Shown here piece after piece: positions 36,711 through 50,786 of a stretch of DNA of 64,000 bases. The position numbers were made by a program, and so were the translations under genes. How positions within the stretch are numbered: the stretch's first letter is position 1; every line of letters begins with the position of its first letter. The stretch is from Archegozetes longisetosus (taxonomy: Eukaryota > Arthropoda > Arachnida > Sarcoptiformes > Trhypochthoniidae). The notes under the pieces were generated by a model, which saw only the letters and a list, made by a program, of their open reading frames with translations, did not search any database and was not told the DNA's origin. The stretch lies in assembly GCA_018873245.2 (NCBI GenBank), contig JAEMBT020000006.1, positions 2,979,855 through 3,043,854 of the forward strand, read 5' to 3'.

Positions 36711-39700
36711 ATGAATAAGCTAATACTTTATGTTGTTTATATCTATGGTGGTATAAACGGTAAGCATTTTCTTAAGATTGGTTATTTGAGTTTCGTAGAG
36801 ATGTTTCAACAAACAGTGAAAAAAATAATTTTCTTAACTGCGTGATACTTCATGATAGATTTTAATAAATAGTTCGCAAAGCAGATCTCGAAACTCATGA
36901 ATTTTTGCATAGTTCATTTATTAATTTTTATACAAGGTAGTTCAGAAACATCTGATCGCTCTTATATGTATTCGAGTATTTTATTAACTTATTGTTCGGC
37001 CTTCAAAACTTGAGTTTAAAATGTTGATTTTAAAAATATTTTTCACATTTTAATTTGATCTTAAAATAACATTACTTAGATAATCGACGTTAGGGTGATC
37101 TATTATTTGTATTAGTTTCACGTGTTTTGGAGATAATATTTTTTTAAGACTATTTATTTTTACGCAAAAATATAGTAAGTCTCAGTTAGTTTCCATAAAT
37201 AATTTTTTAAAAATATATCATTTACGAAAGGTTTAGCATTTATAATGTGATTGAAAATGAGTCTGAAATCCAATAACTCTTAAGCAGAGCTATAGGATAA
37301 CCAAACGCAAAATATTATTTTGGAGGCAGTTTTTGATGATTGTAATTACATCTTTTCATTGTTTTCAATACATTAGTATTGTGTCAACTATCTCCTGATC
37401 TAACGGAGACATCACTCGAAGAAATAAATGTGATACCAAGTGATGACGCTTTGATTGATTGCATAGTGAGAAATGGAAACAATTTCACTGTACTCTGGAA
37501 GTTTATTCCGAATTCAAAGACAGAACCAAAACTTTTATCGGCCAATAAAGTCATAATAAGTGACGATAAAAGAATATCTGTTATTCACAATGAAGGTAAA
37601 AGTTATGAATAGTAAAACCTCGTTATAGTGAACTTGCAAAATAAATGTAGTATTAATTCTGGAGATTATAACAATGAGATCTATTTTAATTTTTAAAATT
37701 AATTTGATGTATTTATTTTTTGCAGAAAAAGATCGCTGGGTTTTGCGCATCACACAGGCAGAGATTAGTGACTCCGGACTATACACTTGTGAAGTGAATT
37801 CAGTGCCAAAGGTTTCCGTGACTAGAATTCTAACAGTAGATTATCCAAAAACATATAATGTGCTAAAAAACTACACAAAATCGTTTACAGATAAAGTTTC
37901 TCACAATTTTACGGATTGTTGCATCAAAGAAGGTATTCCTTCAGTTTGTAATGTATTTTGTAATTTCAAAGGATTAGTAACAGAGACACCAAAAGCACAT
38001 GTATTTGCCATTTGTTATAACTATATGTCGCAACTTATGAAATGTTTGACCGACGGTCGAAATCACATACCTTGTTGCGAGAAACAGAATATTCCACGCG
38101 TATGCCATTCTGCGTGTGCCGGTAAATACACGATAACCACAGCGTTGGAACATGTCACTTGTTTGGATTATGCGACGCCTACTCTCGCATGCATTGCAGA
38201 GGGAGTAGAGATACTACCTCCTCCGCCAAGAGACTTTACTGCTGAAGCCACAAGTCCTTCACAAGTAAGTAAAATCACAATTTTGTAAATCGAGCGACAT
38301 TGAATTATAGCTATGCTTAACTGCTCGTTATTGGTAAATACTAAATCTTTCTGATAGATTTCACATTACAACATGGTGAAAAATCAGAGTAATTTTTCAG
38401 ATTATCAGAATTTTCAAAGTAGTACTAATAATGATATTATTGATAAACCGATTGCTCGTTTTTGTTCTATTCAAATAAACCACAACAATTTTGTTAAGCT
38501 AACATTTATGATAGAAATTATAATCACAGAATGAATTTGATTTTTCTAATTTTCAAGAGTTAAAAATTAGTAAAATAGAAGTAATTAATTAAATTAAATA
38601 CTGTTATATGCGTTTTCAATAGCTTCAAATTGCACATCAATTATTAAATGTTGTACACAACGTAAATTGCAGTTTCCATAATTTTGAAGGTTTTGTCGCT
38701 TTAGCAGTAATTTATTTCAAAATGAGATCTTCAATGAAAACGAGCTTCAAGTTGTGCTTAATTTACTCAATATTATATTTGTAATGATAAGTTTTTGTAA
38801 TATATTGACTGAATAAAAATGACTAGATAGTTTGTTCTATAACAACATAGAAAAACATGCTGTATCTCACCCTGACTCGCAACAAATTGCAATGAAAATT
38901 CTGTTAAATAAGATCAAAGTATCAATAATGAATAAAATATTTCAAAATTTTCATGATTTCCGGAAAACACTAAAATCTAATGATTGAGTCAAAATTCCTT
39001 TTAAACAGATATCTGTTAAGTGGAAGAAGAATCACAACTCAAGTCAAATACTTATTGAATCGTATCAGTTGAATATAACCGAATTGCATTCTTTTGATCC
39101 GATAAATTGGACATTTAAAAAGAATAAGCTATTAAAAAATATCGACTCATTGATCGGCAAAACAAACTCATACATAATATTCCCGAACATAACAGAATAT
39201 ATAATAAATAACTTGAAACAGTCAACTATGTATGAAATTGAAATGAAATCAATTAATAAATATGGAACTAGTATTACAACTAATGGATTACGAGTTGTAA
39301 CACTTTCTCATGAAATCATGACAACCGAGAAAGATATGAAGAAACCGACATCTCCACTAGCATTGAATAAAACTGATACTTACGTTCCTAATTTGCGGAA
39401 GTGTTGTGCTGATAATGGAATCAAATCCGAACAATGTCTTAATGTCATGTGCGATGCGACTAAAGTGGAAGAAGCGTCGGCTGTTGATATCACTAATTGT
39501 GCACAATATGCCAATATTACTTTTAAATGTCTGGCTTCGAATATTGATACCAGGTATGTAAGAATAAGACTAGTTATGAGTTTTCTCTGATAAATTTCGC
39601 GCAATTTATTCAAAAACTGTAAACCATGTCCAAAAATCTCATGAAGGTACACATTGTGTGGTCATGGTTAAAAGTTCGATATTATTCAACTTGTAACTTT

Positions 39701-42700
39701 TAAAACAATATTCTGATTATTGATTCATTGATTTTATTTAATTACTTTTTAAAGTCTTTTGGCGTAAGTTTTCATAACTAAGAATTGTTGAATATTCAAG
39801 TGAACCATTTCAGAATCTTCATCTGATAGTTTATGTAAAGAGAATGTCAGATGTAGTATCATCGAAATCTTTAAATTTATTAATATATGACAAATATTCC
39901 TATGGCATACAAATGACTTTCATCTTTTCCTCTAGGATAAGGCTGATTTACTCAAAAATTGAGTGATCTTTTCAAGATTCTTATAGACTCATAAACTTTT
40001 GATTATTTTTATATTAGATTGATTTTCTAAAGATAAACACTTGGTAAAAGAAGTCTGAATTTCTTTTTTGAAACTGTAAACCATGTTACAAATGATTTAT
40101 GTTTCTTGGTAATGCTTCGAATAATAAAAAATTAGGATCCAAATTTTCAAAAGGATTATAAAGAAAAAATTGAAATCATTAATTCTAAGATTTTTCTATC
40201 ATAAACCTAATCCAATTAAATTTTACTAAATCTTCCTCGTAAGGGATTAAATTGAGACTTTGACTCGGAAAATACATATTTGAAGTCTCAGAGTGTGAAA
40301 AATACTGAGGATTAATGACAATCCTCAACTAAACAAGTAAAAACTTTTGCTCATTAAGTCTTCTCATATCTGATTCCCAATCAAAAAACTTGGTCGAAAG
40401 CTTGTACTTTTATGTAATCCTCCAGATGAAACAATAAAAACATCTGAATTAATCACTTGTTTTAATTGATTAACCATATCTTATTAATAAACTGATCAAA
40501 TATGATAATAAGTGTGATAAAACTGTTAGATTTAAGCGACTTTATATATCAAAGTATTATCAAGTGTAAAAACGTATATTTCTCATAAGTGTTTTCCTTA
40601 CACCAAGTATTGAAAAGTGTAAAATTTATAGTGTAATAATTCCGACTATTGAATCACTAACTTGTAAAGACAAGTATGAACCCTGATTTTCATAGCTCTA
40701 GTTCTTTTTAATATTTAACAATCAGACAAATATTAATATTTCAGTGTTTAAAAAATTGAAATAATTAACTTCCTTTATTAATTTGTAGTGAATGTTGTGA
40801 CGAGCGTGGAGTTTCACATTTTTGCTCGCATTTCTGTACCGGAAGAGTATCCAAAACTGATTTTCGGCATTTCGTATGTCTTCATCACATTCCAGCCTAC
40901 TCTTCATGTCTATTGGAATCAAAAGGTGTTCTTCCGAGTGAACCGCGATCTATATTAGTGACAAGCATTCATCAGGACTGGGCTTTAGTCAAGTGGTCAC
41001 CACCGACCAAACTATCAGAAACTGTAATCAAATATCATGTTCACATAAAAGAGTTAGATAGCGATTCAGATGAAGAATATACGATAGACACTGCAACTCG
41101 ATCGCCATTCCTGATCGATGGTCTGAAACCTGGGAATAGTTATGAAATCTATTTGACAGCTCTTAATAGATATGGGATAAGTCGTGGGTCTTCGAGAGTG
41201 ATATTCAATACTGTAGAACCAGAAGACGATGAGGAGATAGAGTTGGAGCAGTCTGATTCTAGTGCAGGATATAATGAGACGGCGTGTTGTGTCCGTGCAG
41301 GAGTTCCGGATATATGTTTGCCTTTATGTAGTTATCACTTCAAGATCAATGATGCCTTACATTTGGGTCCATTATGTGCTGATCACAGAACTATCCGAGC
41401 TATGACCAGGTGTATGGCTGGTGGCAGAGATCATAGACCTTGTTGTCAGAGAAGAGGGGTTGATAGTGAATGTTTAGACATATGTGCTGGTACTATCAAT
41501 CAATCACCTTTTATTGTTGGAGTCAAATGTTCTAAACATAGCGGAAAAATACTGCAGTGTATGGCTGAAGGATCGGATACTCTACCAAGTATGAAAATTT
41601 CTGGAAATTTTTTGTTCTACTTTTAAAAGTTCTGGTATCTAATTGTAATAAAATGCTTTAATTAGAATATCATCAATGAAAAAATCTGCACACTAAATTT
41701 ACTTGGCTTTAAGTTTATGCTTCAAATTTTTCTGTTCTTTTGAGAATTCGTCCACTCCTTTGCTTATCGATTTCTTGATCGTTATTTATTTCAGCAAAAT
41801 ATTCCCTTTCTTCAAATTTATTATTCATAATTGACAAATTGGAATTAAACTTTTATTATCAGTCTTGTGTGTTATATTTAACGAACATCTACAGTACATA
41901 ATTTAGTAATCAGTGCATATAATTTCCTAGAATATTTTCGCTAGGCTTTAAAAGCTTAAGGTGTTCATTTATAAGACCTTTAGAATACTTCAAAACTGAC
42001 TTACTGAGAAAGTGTAACAATATCACTTCGTAGCTTTAAATATACAGCCAATTTCAGTTGTATTTGCAACCTTTGCATTATTATTTCCAATATCAGGTTT
42101 ATGTTCGTTCTATGCGATCATTTAACGATCAATAAGACTCCCAAAGTGTCAAAAATTGATTCAAACAACTATTTTTCAACTGAATCGATTTAATTTAAAT
42201 TGTATTAATTTACTTAACAAAAGTTACTTGACTATTATTGAGATGAAAATTATTTTTGACCAAATAGTTTAAAATTTATCATTTTGATGCTCGTTTTATA
42301 TTAAATATGAATTGTTTTACTTAAATTTTTATATCAAAATTAGACTTTCATTTCGATTTATTCCTTAAAATTTGTTAGGCTATTTTTGTAATCATGATAA
42401 GTTTGGCCATATTTCAAGTCAAATTTGAATTTAATTTTTTCAAGCAAACATACTTGTACTCATTTTTAAAAAATGATCCATTATAGGTATTCCTGAAGAT
42501 TTCCACTCAACTCTAGTCACGAAGGATACAATTCACTTGCAGTGGAATGCATCTTCAGATGACATACGTTCGGGACAACATGTTTCATACCAAATAAGAT
42601 ATTCAGTAATTGATAAGGAAGTACCTCCACATCCTTATGAAGATAAATATTCTATACACATAAATATAAGTGACACAAAAACCATTTTAACAAATTTGAA

Positions 42701-45547
42701 GCCATCGACGCGTTACAGCATCTATATTGTTTCTGTTAACTCTTATGGATATTCATTGCCTTCAATGGTCTTATTGATTACAACGAAATCTGAAAATGAA
42801 AGCAGCGGTAAAAGTGACATAATTCAATCACAACTAGGTCCTCCACATGGAATTGAATTAATACATCAAACAACAGATTCTTTGTCGTTCAGATGGTTAC
42901 CCCCTTATTACATACCGCCGGATGTGACACTTTTATATGATGTAAGTAATTCTTTTTTGAATAGAAAAATCATTGAGATAATGATTTTAAAAATGCATGC
43001 AACTTAACTAAGCTAGAGCTGGATTATATTCATTTGCAGACTGTAAACAATATTCTGATATTGAATACACTTGATTTTTCAACCATTCGTTAGTTTTGGG
43101 TCAATGTGGTTAAAATTATATGTCTAACTGCATATTTTTATATAAGTCAAAATTTTAAATTTATTTTCAAAAAATTATGTCAATAAGTTCTAAAAATTGT
43201 TTTACCTACTGACAATACGCTCGTTAGAAAATATCAACATTAAACTCTATAGTCTTGAAAACTTTAGTAAAGCAATCAAATCTATGTATCAGTACAATAT
43301 CAATTACGTCTTATGGTATATGAAGAGAATTTTTTCCAGTGCATTCAGCATAATCTTCTCGAGTAATGTAAAATGGAAATAAATTATGGGTTTTAATTTT
43401 TTAATTACACTATCTGGAAAGCTATATCAAGACTGAATTAAAATGATGTCAGCACACTTACTTTTCTAACTTAAACTTATTAAACTTTTTTGAAAAATCT
43501 AGGTTTACTTTAAACAAATCATCTCAAATTCTACTGAAAACCAATCCAATTGGACAATAATCGAAACATATGCAAATCTAATTGACATCAATATGTTGAA
43601 GTTTAACACTCAATATGCTATAGGTGTCAAAGCGAAAACAGAGAATGGCCTCCAAAGTGTTCTGTCGGAAATAGTGATCGCATGGACAGAATCAGCAACA
43701 CCTCTAATGCTAGCACCACCACAACTTGAACCATCTGGTCCTATAATAGAGGGCTCAATGATGATTGTCAAGTGCGATGCAACTGGAAATCCTATTCCAA
43801 CCATTTCTGTTTATGTAAACGGAATTCTGGTTAAAAGTGAGGAAACGCGACACATCATTTATAAATTAGACTACGTTCAAAGAAATCTGACAGCGATTTC
43901 ATGCCAAGCGAGTAATGCCGAAACTCGAAGCAATAGCTCTCTATTTCCAGCACAGAGTCATGTAGAAGTCAGAGTTAGATGTAAGTCAAGCATATTACTT
44001 GTTTCAAAGTATCCAAAGTACTAACATCGTCAATTTTATAAAAATACATTTTTCTTGGTGAACTTTTTCGACAGTTGCACCTTCAATACGGATTAGTAAG
44101 AAATTCAATATCGCAGCAAAATATGGATCTTCACAATTGAGATGTGAATTCTCTGGTAATCCACAGCCAAAAGTTCAGTTCTTTAGGGATCTTCGAAATC
44201 AGGCAGAGATCAAAAGTGGAAAAGATGCTCAAATTAATGTTTTTCCACATTCAACAGTAAGCTTCTCTAAAGAGAAATTTTCAAATTTTTGATGATTCAT
44301 GTGAATTATATCATTATTCACAGAAATCGTCGACATGGATCGCAACTCTGACTATGAGTCACGTGACAGAATCAGACACCGGCCAATATCTATGCATTGC
44401 TCAGAACGAATACGGAAGAGAAACAGCTGTTATTAGCTTGAAAGTAGAAGAACATCAAGTTTCAAACCGTAACTCAAGCTGTAAGTATAGCTATAATCTG
44501 GGTTTATATTCTGCACGTGTTGCAATAGGTTCATCGACGGCATACTCGAGCTTATTAAATAGATATCTTTTTCTAAAAAGTTGATTGGTAATTTTCTTTT
44601 TAAAAAGTTTGTTGCCAAGAACAAGGAGTGTCCGATAATTGTCTCGGTTTATGCAAATTCGACATCGATTTTGAGACTCTATTCAATAAGCCTCAATGTT
44701 TTGGCGAATTAGATAAATATATGTACTGCGCAGCAGGTAATATACCAAGTATTCTAAAAGTTAAAATTTAAACTAGCTACAAGACTTTTTGTCCAAATCT
44801 TTACTTTCAGACGGTAGTGATCACAGAGACTGCTGTCTACGAAGAGATGTTTCGCGTGAATGTCTCCATTGGTGCGCAGGTTATAAAGTGAACAAACCTT
44901 CGTTGTGTTTATTGTCGTCAGTTCGTGATATTGTCAGTTGCTTCAAAGAGGGCAATAATTTACTTCCATCAGCGCCTAGGAATGTCAGAGTTGCTGAGTT
45001 GTTCACTGATAATAAAGTGATCATAACTTGGGATAAACCAGAGAAAAATTCAGAATCTGTTCAGTGGTATAGCGTTTACTGGAAACAAGTCGGTTCCAAA
45101 GACTTAGATAGCGATAGAACTGATCAGTTGAGTTATGAATTAGTAAATTTAGATCCCTTAGAGACCTATGAGTTTTTGGTGAAGAGTTCTAACTATTATG
45201 GAACGAGTACTTTAGCGGAACCGCTAGTGATTAATGTGAGAGAACTTCAGAGCAGAAGTCAAGCCATCAATAGATCAATGCTTAAAATTTTGATCGGATC
45301 TTTCATTACTATTATTGCTATGATTATTATCGGAGTTTTGGGTTATTATGTTTTTAAGAGTAAAGATTTGTTGAGAAAATTTAGATCAAATAATGGCAAC
45401 TTTGGGGTTTCGTTCGAAAACCAGGGATATATCAACAATTATGGCGTGGATGGTCTTCAGTTACAAGACAATATCAATAATAATTTGAATAGAGATGCAA
45501 ACAATAATCATAGTAACAGGCCAATTGTTGAAATAAGAATGAATTGA
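36711..45547 (+). CDS. Ig, fibronectin III and DB-module type I membrane protein
   Basis: Probable cell-surface adhesion or receptor protein, close in layout to the nematode 'Ig-like and fibronectin type-III domain-containing' proteins. Exons: 36711-36759, 37377-37595, 37726-38264, 39009-39553, 40789-41588, 42487-42941, 43503-43980, 44075-44256, 44324-44480, 44608-44736, 44811-45547; 1429 residues, all phases agree. Order: short hydrophobic signal (MNKLILYVVYIYGG), Ig (DSGLYTCEV), DB pair, FN3, DB pair, FN3, DB pair, two FN3, two Ig (DTGQYLCIAQNEYG), DB pair, FN3, then a membrane helix around KILIGSFITIIAMIIIGVLG and a 70-residue Asn-rich tail. DB modules show CC-x5-6-G(V/I)-x3-C-x3-C and a paired later Cys; second modules repeat GRxHxxCC. 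No kinase or phosphatase domain in the tail, so any signalling needs partners. Confidence 0.92.
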
Positions 45548-45649
45548 ATAAAACTTAATTTGAATGTAAAAATGTTGAGAATTTTGAAATGTTTTATTCT
45601 AGTAAATTTTATGATTTTTATTCAAAACTGTGTAAATACTTGCCTGATA

Positions 45650-45655
45650 AATAAA
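45650..45655 (+). terminator. Polyadenylation signal of the DB-module gene
   Basis: AATAAA 103 bases after the stop codon at 45545-45547, at the expected distance for a short 3' untranslated region. Confidence 0.5.
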
Positions 45656-46918
45656 ATGATTTATATATTGATAATTTTTCATCAATAGATTTGTACCAAT
45701 AATGTTGAATAAAAGAATTTATTTATGAGAAGTGTTTTCAAAATGAATTCTTTGCTTCCATAATATTAATATGTTGAATGATAATTGGCAAATTTTAACA
45801 TAAGTGAGATAAGACTATAACAGAATTATGAGAAAATTTACACTTAAGCTTTTAAAATCTTGTTCTAAAATACATATCATTTTATTTTTTGAGCAAAATT
45901 CGAGTTATAATTTTCAAGCAGAATCAACTCTAATTTCATGTAACTCTGTTTTTCTTTCTCAGATGCGATCATTTCCCTTGATCAAACGATGATTTTACCA
46001 GTCCTTTATTGTCAGAGGAAATATATAAACATACTTTGATATTTTTAGTTTTACTTTGGCTTGGTGTAACCATCTATGTGACTCGAACTCAGGCTCGCGT
46101 TCAACTGATATGACTTTAGATGAGAATCTAGAATAATCAGAGAATGAAGTAAATATATGAGACTTTATTAGTGAAAATTATTTTTGATCATTATTTAAAT
46201 CGAATACGCGAAAATTGCTATAATTGAATATTTAGATTAAAGAACTTCGCTCAAATAATTCATCATTCCTCAAGAATAGAATTTTGATCCAAATCTTATA
46301 CAAGAAAAATAAGCTAGATAGTTAATCAGCTGAAAACTATTTTTCAATACAGCTTTCAATAACTCGAGTAATTATTGTAAATCTCACACAATAGATATTT
46401 TCCAAATAGGAAAAAATATGCATAAATTCAGTTTTGAGTAGCAAATAATCATTCTGATTACTCTTGGGTATTAAAATGTGTAGTTGGAGTCAGAGCTAAA
46501 CATATCTCATTAATTACTAGTTTAATACACATCAGTCTGAAAAAACTCGGAAAAAGTTGAATTTAAACAAATTAATATTGTGCTTTTATACTTTATAATT
46601 CTTAATGAATTTTCAAACCAATATAAAGTTTATTACGATGTGCTTATATCATCGATTGATAAGTGCGTAGTATTCGGTTTAGTCCTAAAAGGAGGGTGGA
46701 AACTTTGTGTTGTAACTGGGCGAAGCGATTTGAAGTCAACAGTATACCCCTCTTGGATGGTCTCATGATGTGACAAAATATTAAATCTTAATTATGTATA
46801 GTTTGTGAATAACAGGATTTTTTGTTACTTTTTTTATAATGGAGTCTATGGAGAAACTAAAGTTTTCCAAAAATGATTTGACCCCTCTGTCCCCTTGCGA
46901 ACAGAATCAGACTTATTT
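45656..46918. other. Intergenic, no gene recognised
   Basis: AT-rich. Contains an isolated tRNA-like B box on the minus strand (GTTCGAGTC, 46088-46080), preceded by GAACGCGAGCCTGA, as in tRNA-derived SINEs, but no foldable tRNA. Confidence 0.45.
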
Positions 46919-47379
46919 TATATTGAAGGGGAAGGCTTGAATTTATTTTTTTTATTAAAGATCGGGATGGGATTCTAACTCTGACCTATCGAACTGATCG
47001 AACAAAGTTCGTCCACGCTTTCTGTATAATTCAAATTGCAGTTATAGTGTTGTTGACCGAACACTGTTAAAAATCCTATAGTAAATGTTAATAAACAATG
47101 TAACTACACATAAATGTCTAGTGAATTACAAACTATAACAAAAAAATTATGTAATTTTGGATAGTATATATACAAAATATTAATATGTAGTTATATTGTT
47201 TATTAACATTTACTATAGGATTTTTAACATTGTTCGGTCAACAACACTATAACTGCAATTTGAATTATACAGACAGCGTGGACGAACTTTGTTCGATCAG
47301 TTCGATAGGTCAGAGTTAGAATCACATTTCAATGTTTGATGAAAAAATAAATTCAAGCCTTTCTCTTCAAAATAGTATA
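46919..47379. repeat. Near-perfect long foldback repeat, arms about 195 bp
   Basis: The left arm 46919-47112 and right arm 47184-47379 are reverse complements with few differences; the loop is about 70 bases. Landmarks: GTTGTTGACCGAACACTGTT on the left matches AACATTGTTCGGTCAACAAC on the right. Weaker symmetry continues outward to about 46860 and 47440. No open frame inside. The high arm identity means it is young or maintained. Each arm contains a tRNA-like stretch (CAGTTCGATAGGTCAGAGTT, as read at 47299-47318). Confidence 0.85.
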
Positions 47380-49443
47380 AGCAGGCAGACCACTTGCGTG
47401 AGATTTTGATACAAAGGAGGGAGTAAGCGATTTTTTCAATGAAATTTCAGAGATCAATCAATTGTACACTTATGTTAAAAACTTTTTTACTTAGAATTAC
47501 ATCAATAATTAGCGAATAATTAACTTATTTAAAAGTGTATTTTTATTTGATTTTGCAGCTTTTAATGTCAATGTCGACTCATTCCTCGAAACGTAATCAG
47601 CAAACTTAACGCGTGACATTTGAAAGTTAGACTTTATACAGATCTCTGTTGTGGCCAAATCAATATTCATTTAACTTGTCTCATCATTCCACAATTTCTT
47701 CATTTAAATACAATTACATACAGAGCTGACAATAATTGTGAGATAATACGTTTTAAACTCATTTAAATTTATTTATGATTAGTTTTATTTAAATTTGTCT
47801 CTTCCCTATTTGAGGTATTTTGCTTGTAATTACAGCTTTATATCTATTAAACTTTTACGCATACATTTTTGAAGCAAAGGCTCATGTTCTCTAACTTTTA
47901 ATAGCATTAAAAATGACATAATAGTATTGTTTTACAGTTTGGTATCGCTTGTATTTTAAAATTTTTCATGTCATTCGATGATATGAATTATTAGTTTGAA
48001 AATTGGTTTCTAATATATATTTTAAAATTTCAATAAATTTTCTAAATGCGTGAGACTCTCCCCACGCAAGTAATCGAGGGGGAGACGTGAGTCAGACCTC
48101 CTGATACGTGAAAATCACGCGAGTTACGTGAGAGGTGGTCAGCCTGGTTATCTAGCAAGAAATACGTTTTCAACAAGATAAACTTCTAATTGTGATGTAA
48201 AATCTAGTAAAAGACAAATTTTAAGTTCAACTATAGAGAATTTCAGACAAATAATGAATTTTTAAACCTTCTTACAAAATATTATGATTATTGATGATTG
48301 AGATTTCAGTCAGGGTAAACTTTTATCTCAATATAATTTGCTATTGAACTCAAGTTATTAAAATATTTAAATGATGTAAATTGCACTTTACATCAACAGC
48401 CTATATTAGAAACTAACATTTTTACTATAACTGTAATATCTTTAATAACAAGCTGTTAATCGCCAATTAAATAAATTTATAGTCTTTACTAAGTTTCAAA
48501 AAATTGTTTTCATCAAATCTGTAAGGGAGGGCTTATATTATTTTAATATCGCATCTTACAAACAATTTCAAAAAATAAAACGTAGGAGGTGAAAAGTAAA
48601 TAGTCATGAAGAATTTGGGCCATCATGGGAAATAATACTATTTTGGAAGAAAGCTTAAAACATCAAATGTTTGCTTTCGAGTGTTTTTCGGAGTATTAAA
48701 ATAATGAGGCTTGTGGCATTTAGGTGGAAATTAGCAGCACTGAACTTGCAGGCTAAGCATTCATTTAACAATAATTGAAAAACAAATTTTGCCTCTTTCT
48801 GTCAGTTATCTCGAAACTACAAATAATTAGATACAAGTTAAATGCAAATAAATAAGAATTTGTGGAAAATCTTGCTAAAAATATTGATATACCATTATAC
48901 CATACCAATAATTAGAAAAAATAATATATTTTTATTAACGATGTTATTGCTTAATATTTACGTTTATCAAATCGCTCTTTTTTAAACGAACTAAATCTTC
49001 ATTATATGAACATCTTATAACTCAACTCTGCTTTCAGAGTTGCCCCCATTTCCCTAACATAATTTGATTAGATTTATCCCTGGAGCTTCGTATAATATTA
49101 CTAAGTCAAATTTTTTCATTCGTCATTTTTTCGATTTATTGTATTAATTTAACTGTCTATTCCTTAGACTATTTAGCCTTTTAACTCAATTCTGTTTGTT
49201 AAGTTGAACAATTTCTTCTATTTTTTGTTAAGTATACCTTGAACGTTTATGTGTTCAATGTTTCAACTATTTGGCTCTCATTTCATTTTGAAATAAACTA
49301 ATAGTTTACATAAGTTATACATTGAATGTGAAGTAAATAATAGCAAAATAATGTCACATACGCTGACTATTAATCATTAGATTTTTATGAAGCTAGGACC
49401 CTCTGATACTCAATTAATCGCAGGTTTCTGCGCGCCCTCGCCA
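47380..49443. other. Intergenic with a GC-rich repeat fragment
   Basis: Mostly AT-rich and non-coding. At 48046-48150 is a GC-rich patch (CTCCCCACGCAAG, GAGGGGGAGACGTGAG, GGTGGTCAGCCTGG). It shares TCACGC.AGT and GGTC.GCCTG with the outer flank of the foldback (reverse complement of 47381-47403), so it is probably a fragment of the same repeat family. Confidence 0.4.
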
Positions 49444-49722
49444 TTAGTTTTTGGGTGCTGTCTTCCAACTGTGTATTATATTCTTAGCTATATAACCCTG
49501 AAATTTTTTATCCCTTCTACTTTTACACTACTCTTTTAAATTAGCTTTGTATTTATCCCTAAATTTCTCAATAGGATGGGCCTGAGACACATCAGGAGAT
49601 GCTAGTATGTTCATAGCCTTCGTCCTCAAGGTTTAACCAGGTTCTAGCTTATCCTTATCAGTACAGTCTCCGTAAAAGTACACGACGTGTTTCGCGAGTT
49701 CATCGCGTTCAACTTTATTCAT
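49444..49722 (-). pseudogene. Broken open frame of about 93 codons, unidentified
   Basis: From ATG at 49722 one frame reads as a plausible protein: MNKVERDELAKHVVYFYGD, then MNILASPDVSQAHPIEKF, RDKYKANLKE and IAKNIIHSWKTAP. In-frame stops interrupt it at codons 30 (TAA, 49635-49633) and 65 (TAG, 49530-49528). The hydrophilic, well-mixed composition with locally higher GC suggests a decayed gene, perhaps from a transposon. I do not recognise the family. Confidence 0.4.
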
Positions 49723-50786
49723 ATTTAAACTACAATAAACTTTAATGAATTTTTGTGGGAGGGTGTAGCCAATAGTGTACTTCTAACCCCATATGTCATT
49801 AATCCTGTGGTCACGACAATTCAACTTCGCACTGGATCTTTTATCGAGCATCCTTTATGAGTTCAAATAATCAAACCTTAAATAACTCGATGATCAAAAT
49901 TTATCTGTATTTTATTATTATTAAGTCATTTTATGCTGATTCATATCTTAATCTAATAAGTGTTCTGTTTGTTTTCTCTGAATAAGTTAAAAGATACTAT
50001 CCTTACAGAAAATAAGATATTTCATTTTAAGCCTCATGAAAGAACACCAATTAGATACCAAGCCTGAGCTCAAATTGAGCATTGAGAAGTAGCTAGACTT
50101 GGAAACAACTCTGATTAAGTTTCTACCGTTTCAATTATTATGTAAAATTTCTGGATATACTTGAAAGATACCAATAAATCAGTATGATTTTAAACCAGTG
50201 ACTTGAAAATGATAAAAACTCGATAGTTTCAGTTAAGAACTACAAGAAAATATTTTTGAGGACATTTTGATCGTTAGTGTCAATCAGTTGTCAAATATAA
50301 GGAAATTTTAATAGAAATGACATTTTCGCAACTATTGAACTTCAGTTTGACTCTTAATATGAATATAAATTTATTAAAATATAATATTTTTGTAGACAAA
50401 TTTGACATTCATAATTTAAAATATACTTATAATAACTTTTTACACGTTGAAAAACTAAATTCGATTACGTAAAACACTTTTTAAAATATGTGACAATCCT
50501 TGAAATTGTGACATTTTATGATTCAGTAATTTATATCATTGCAACTCTTTTAGTTTCAAGGAGTAAAAACACTCTAGATTTAATTATTAACAGAACAGAC
50601 TCTTATTAAGTGTAGGGGAAAATGTATAAGATTGTTTTTTTGTCTAATAAAAAGATAAAATCCTTAAACATTTCTAACTGTTAATGCTCGACCACACTCT
50701 CGGTCAGCGGCGTATCAATGAGACAATTTGAATAATAGAACTGAAATTAAAATAATTGATGGAGAATTGAATAATTCGAATACAAT
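49723..50786. other. Intergenic, no gene recognised
   Basis: AT-rich. The last six bases, TACAAT (50781-50786), are the left target duplication of the neighbouring element. Confidence 0.5.

Noticed and set aside
46060-46140. Complete tRNA gene on the minus strand
   Set aside because: A B-box-like sequence is present, but the T stem does not pair and no acceptor stem can be formed.
46580-46768. 62-codon plus-strand frame
   Set aside because: No homology or splice context; ends just before the foldback repeat flank.
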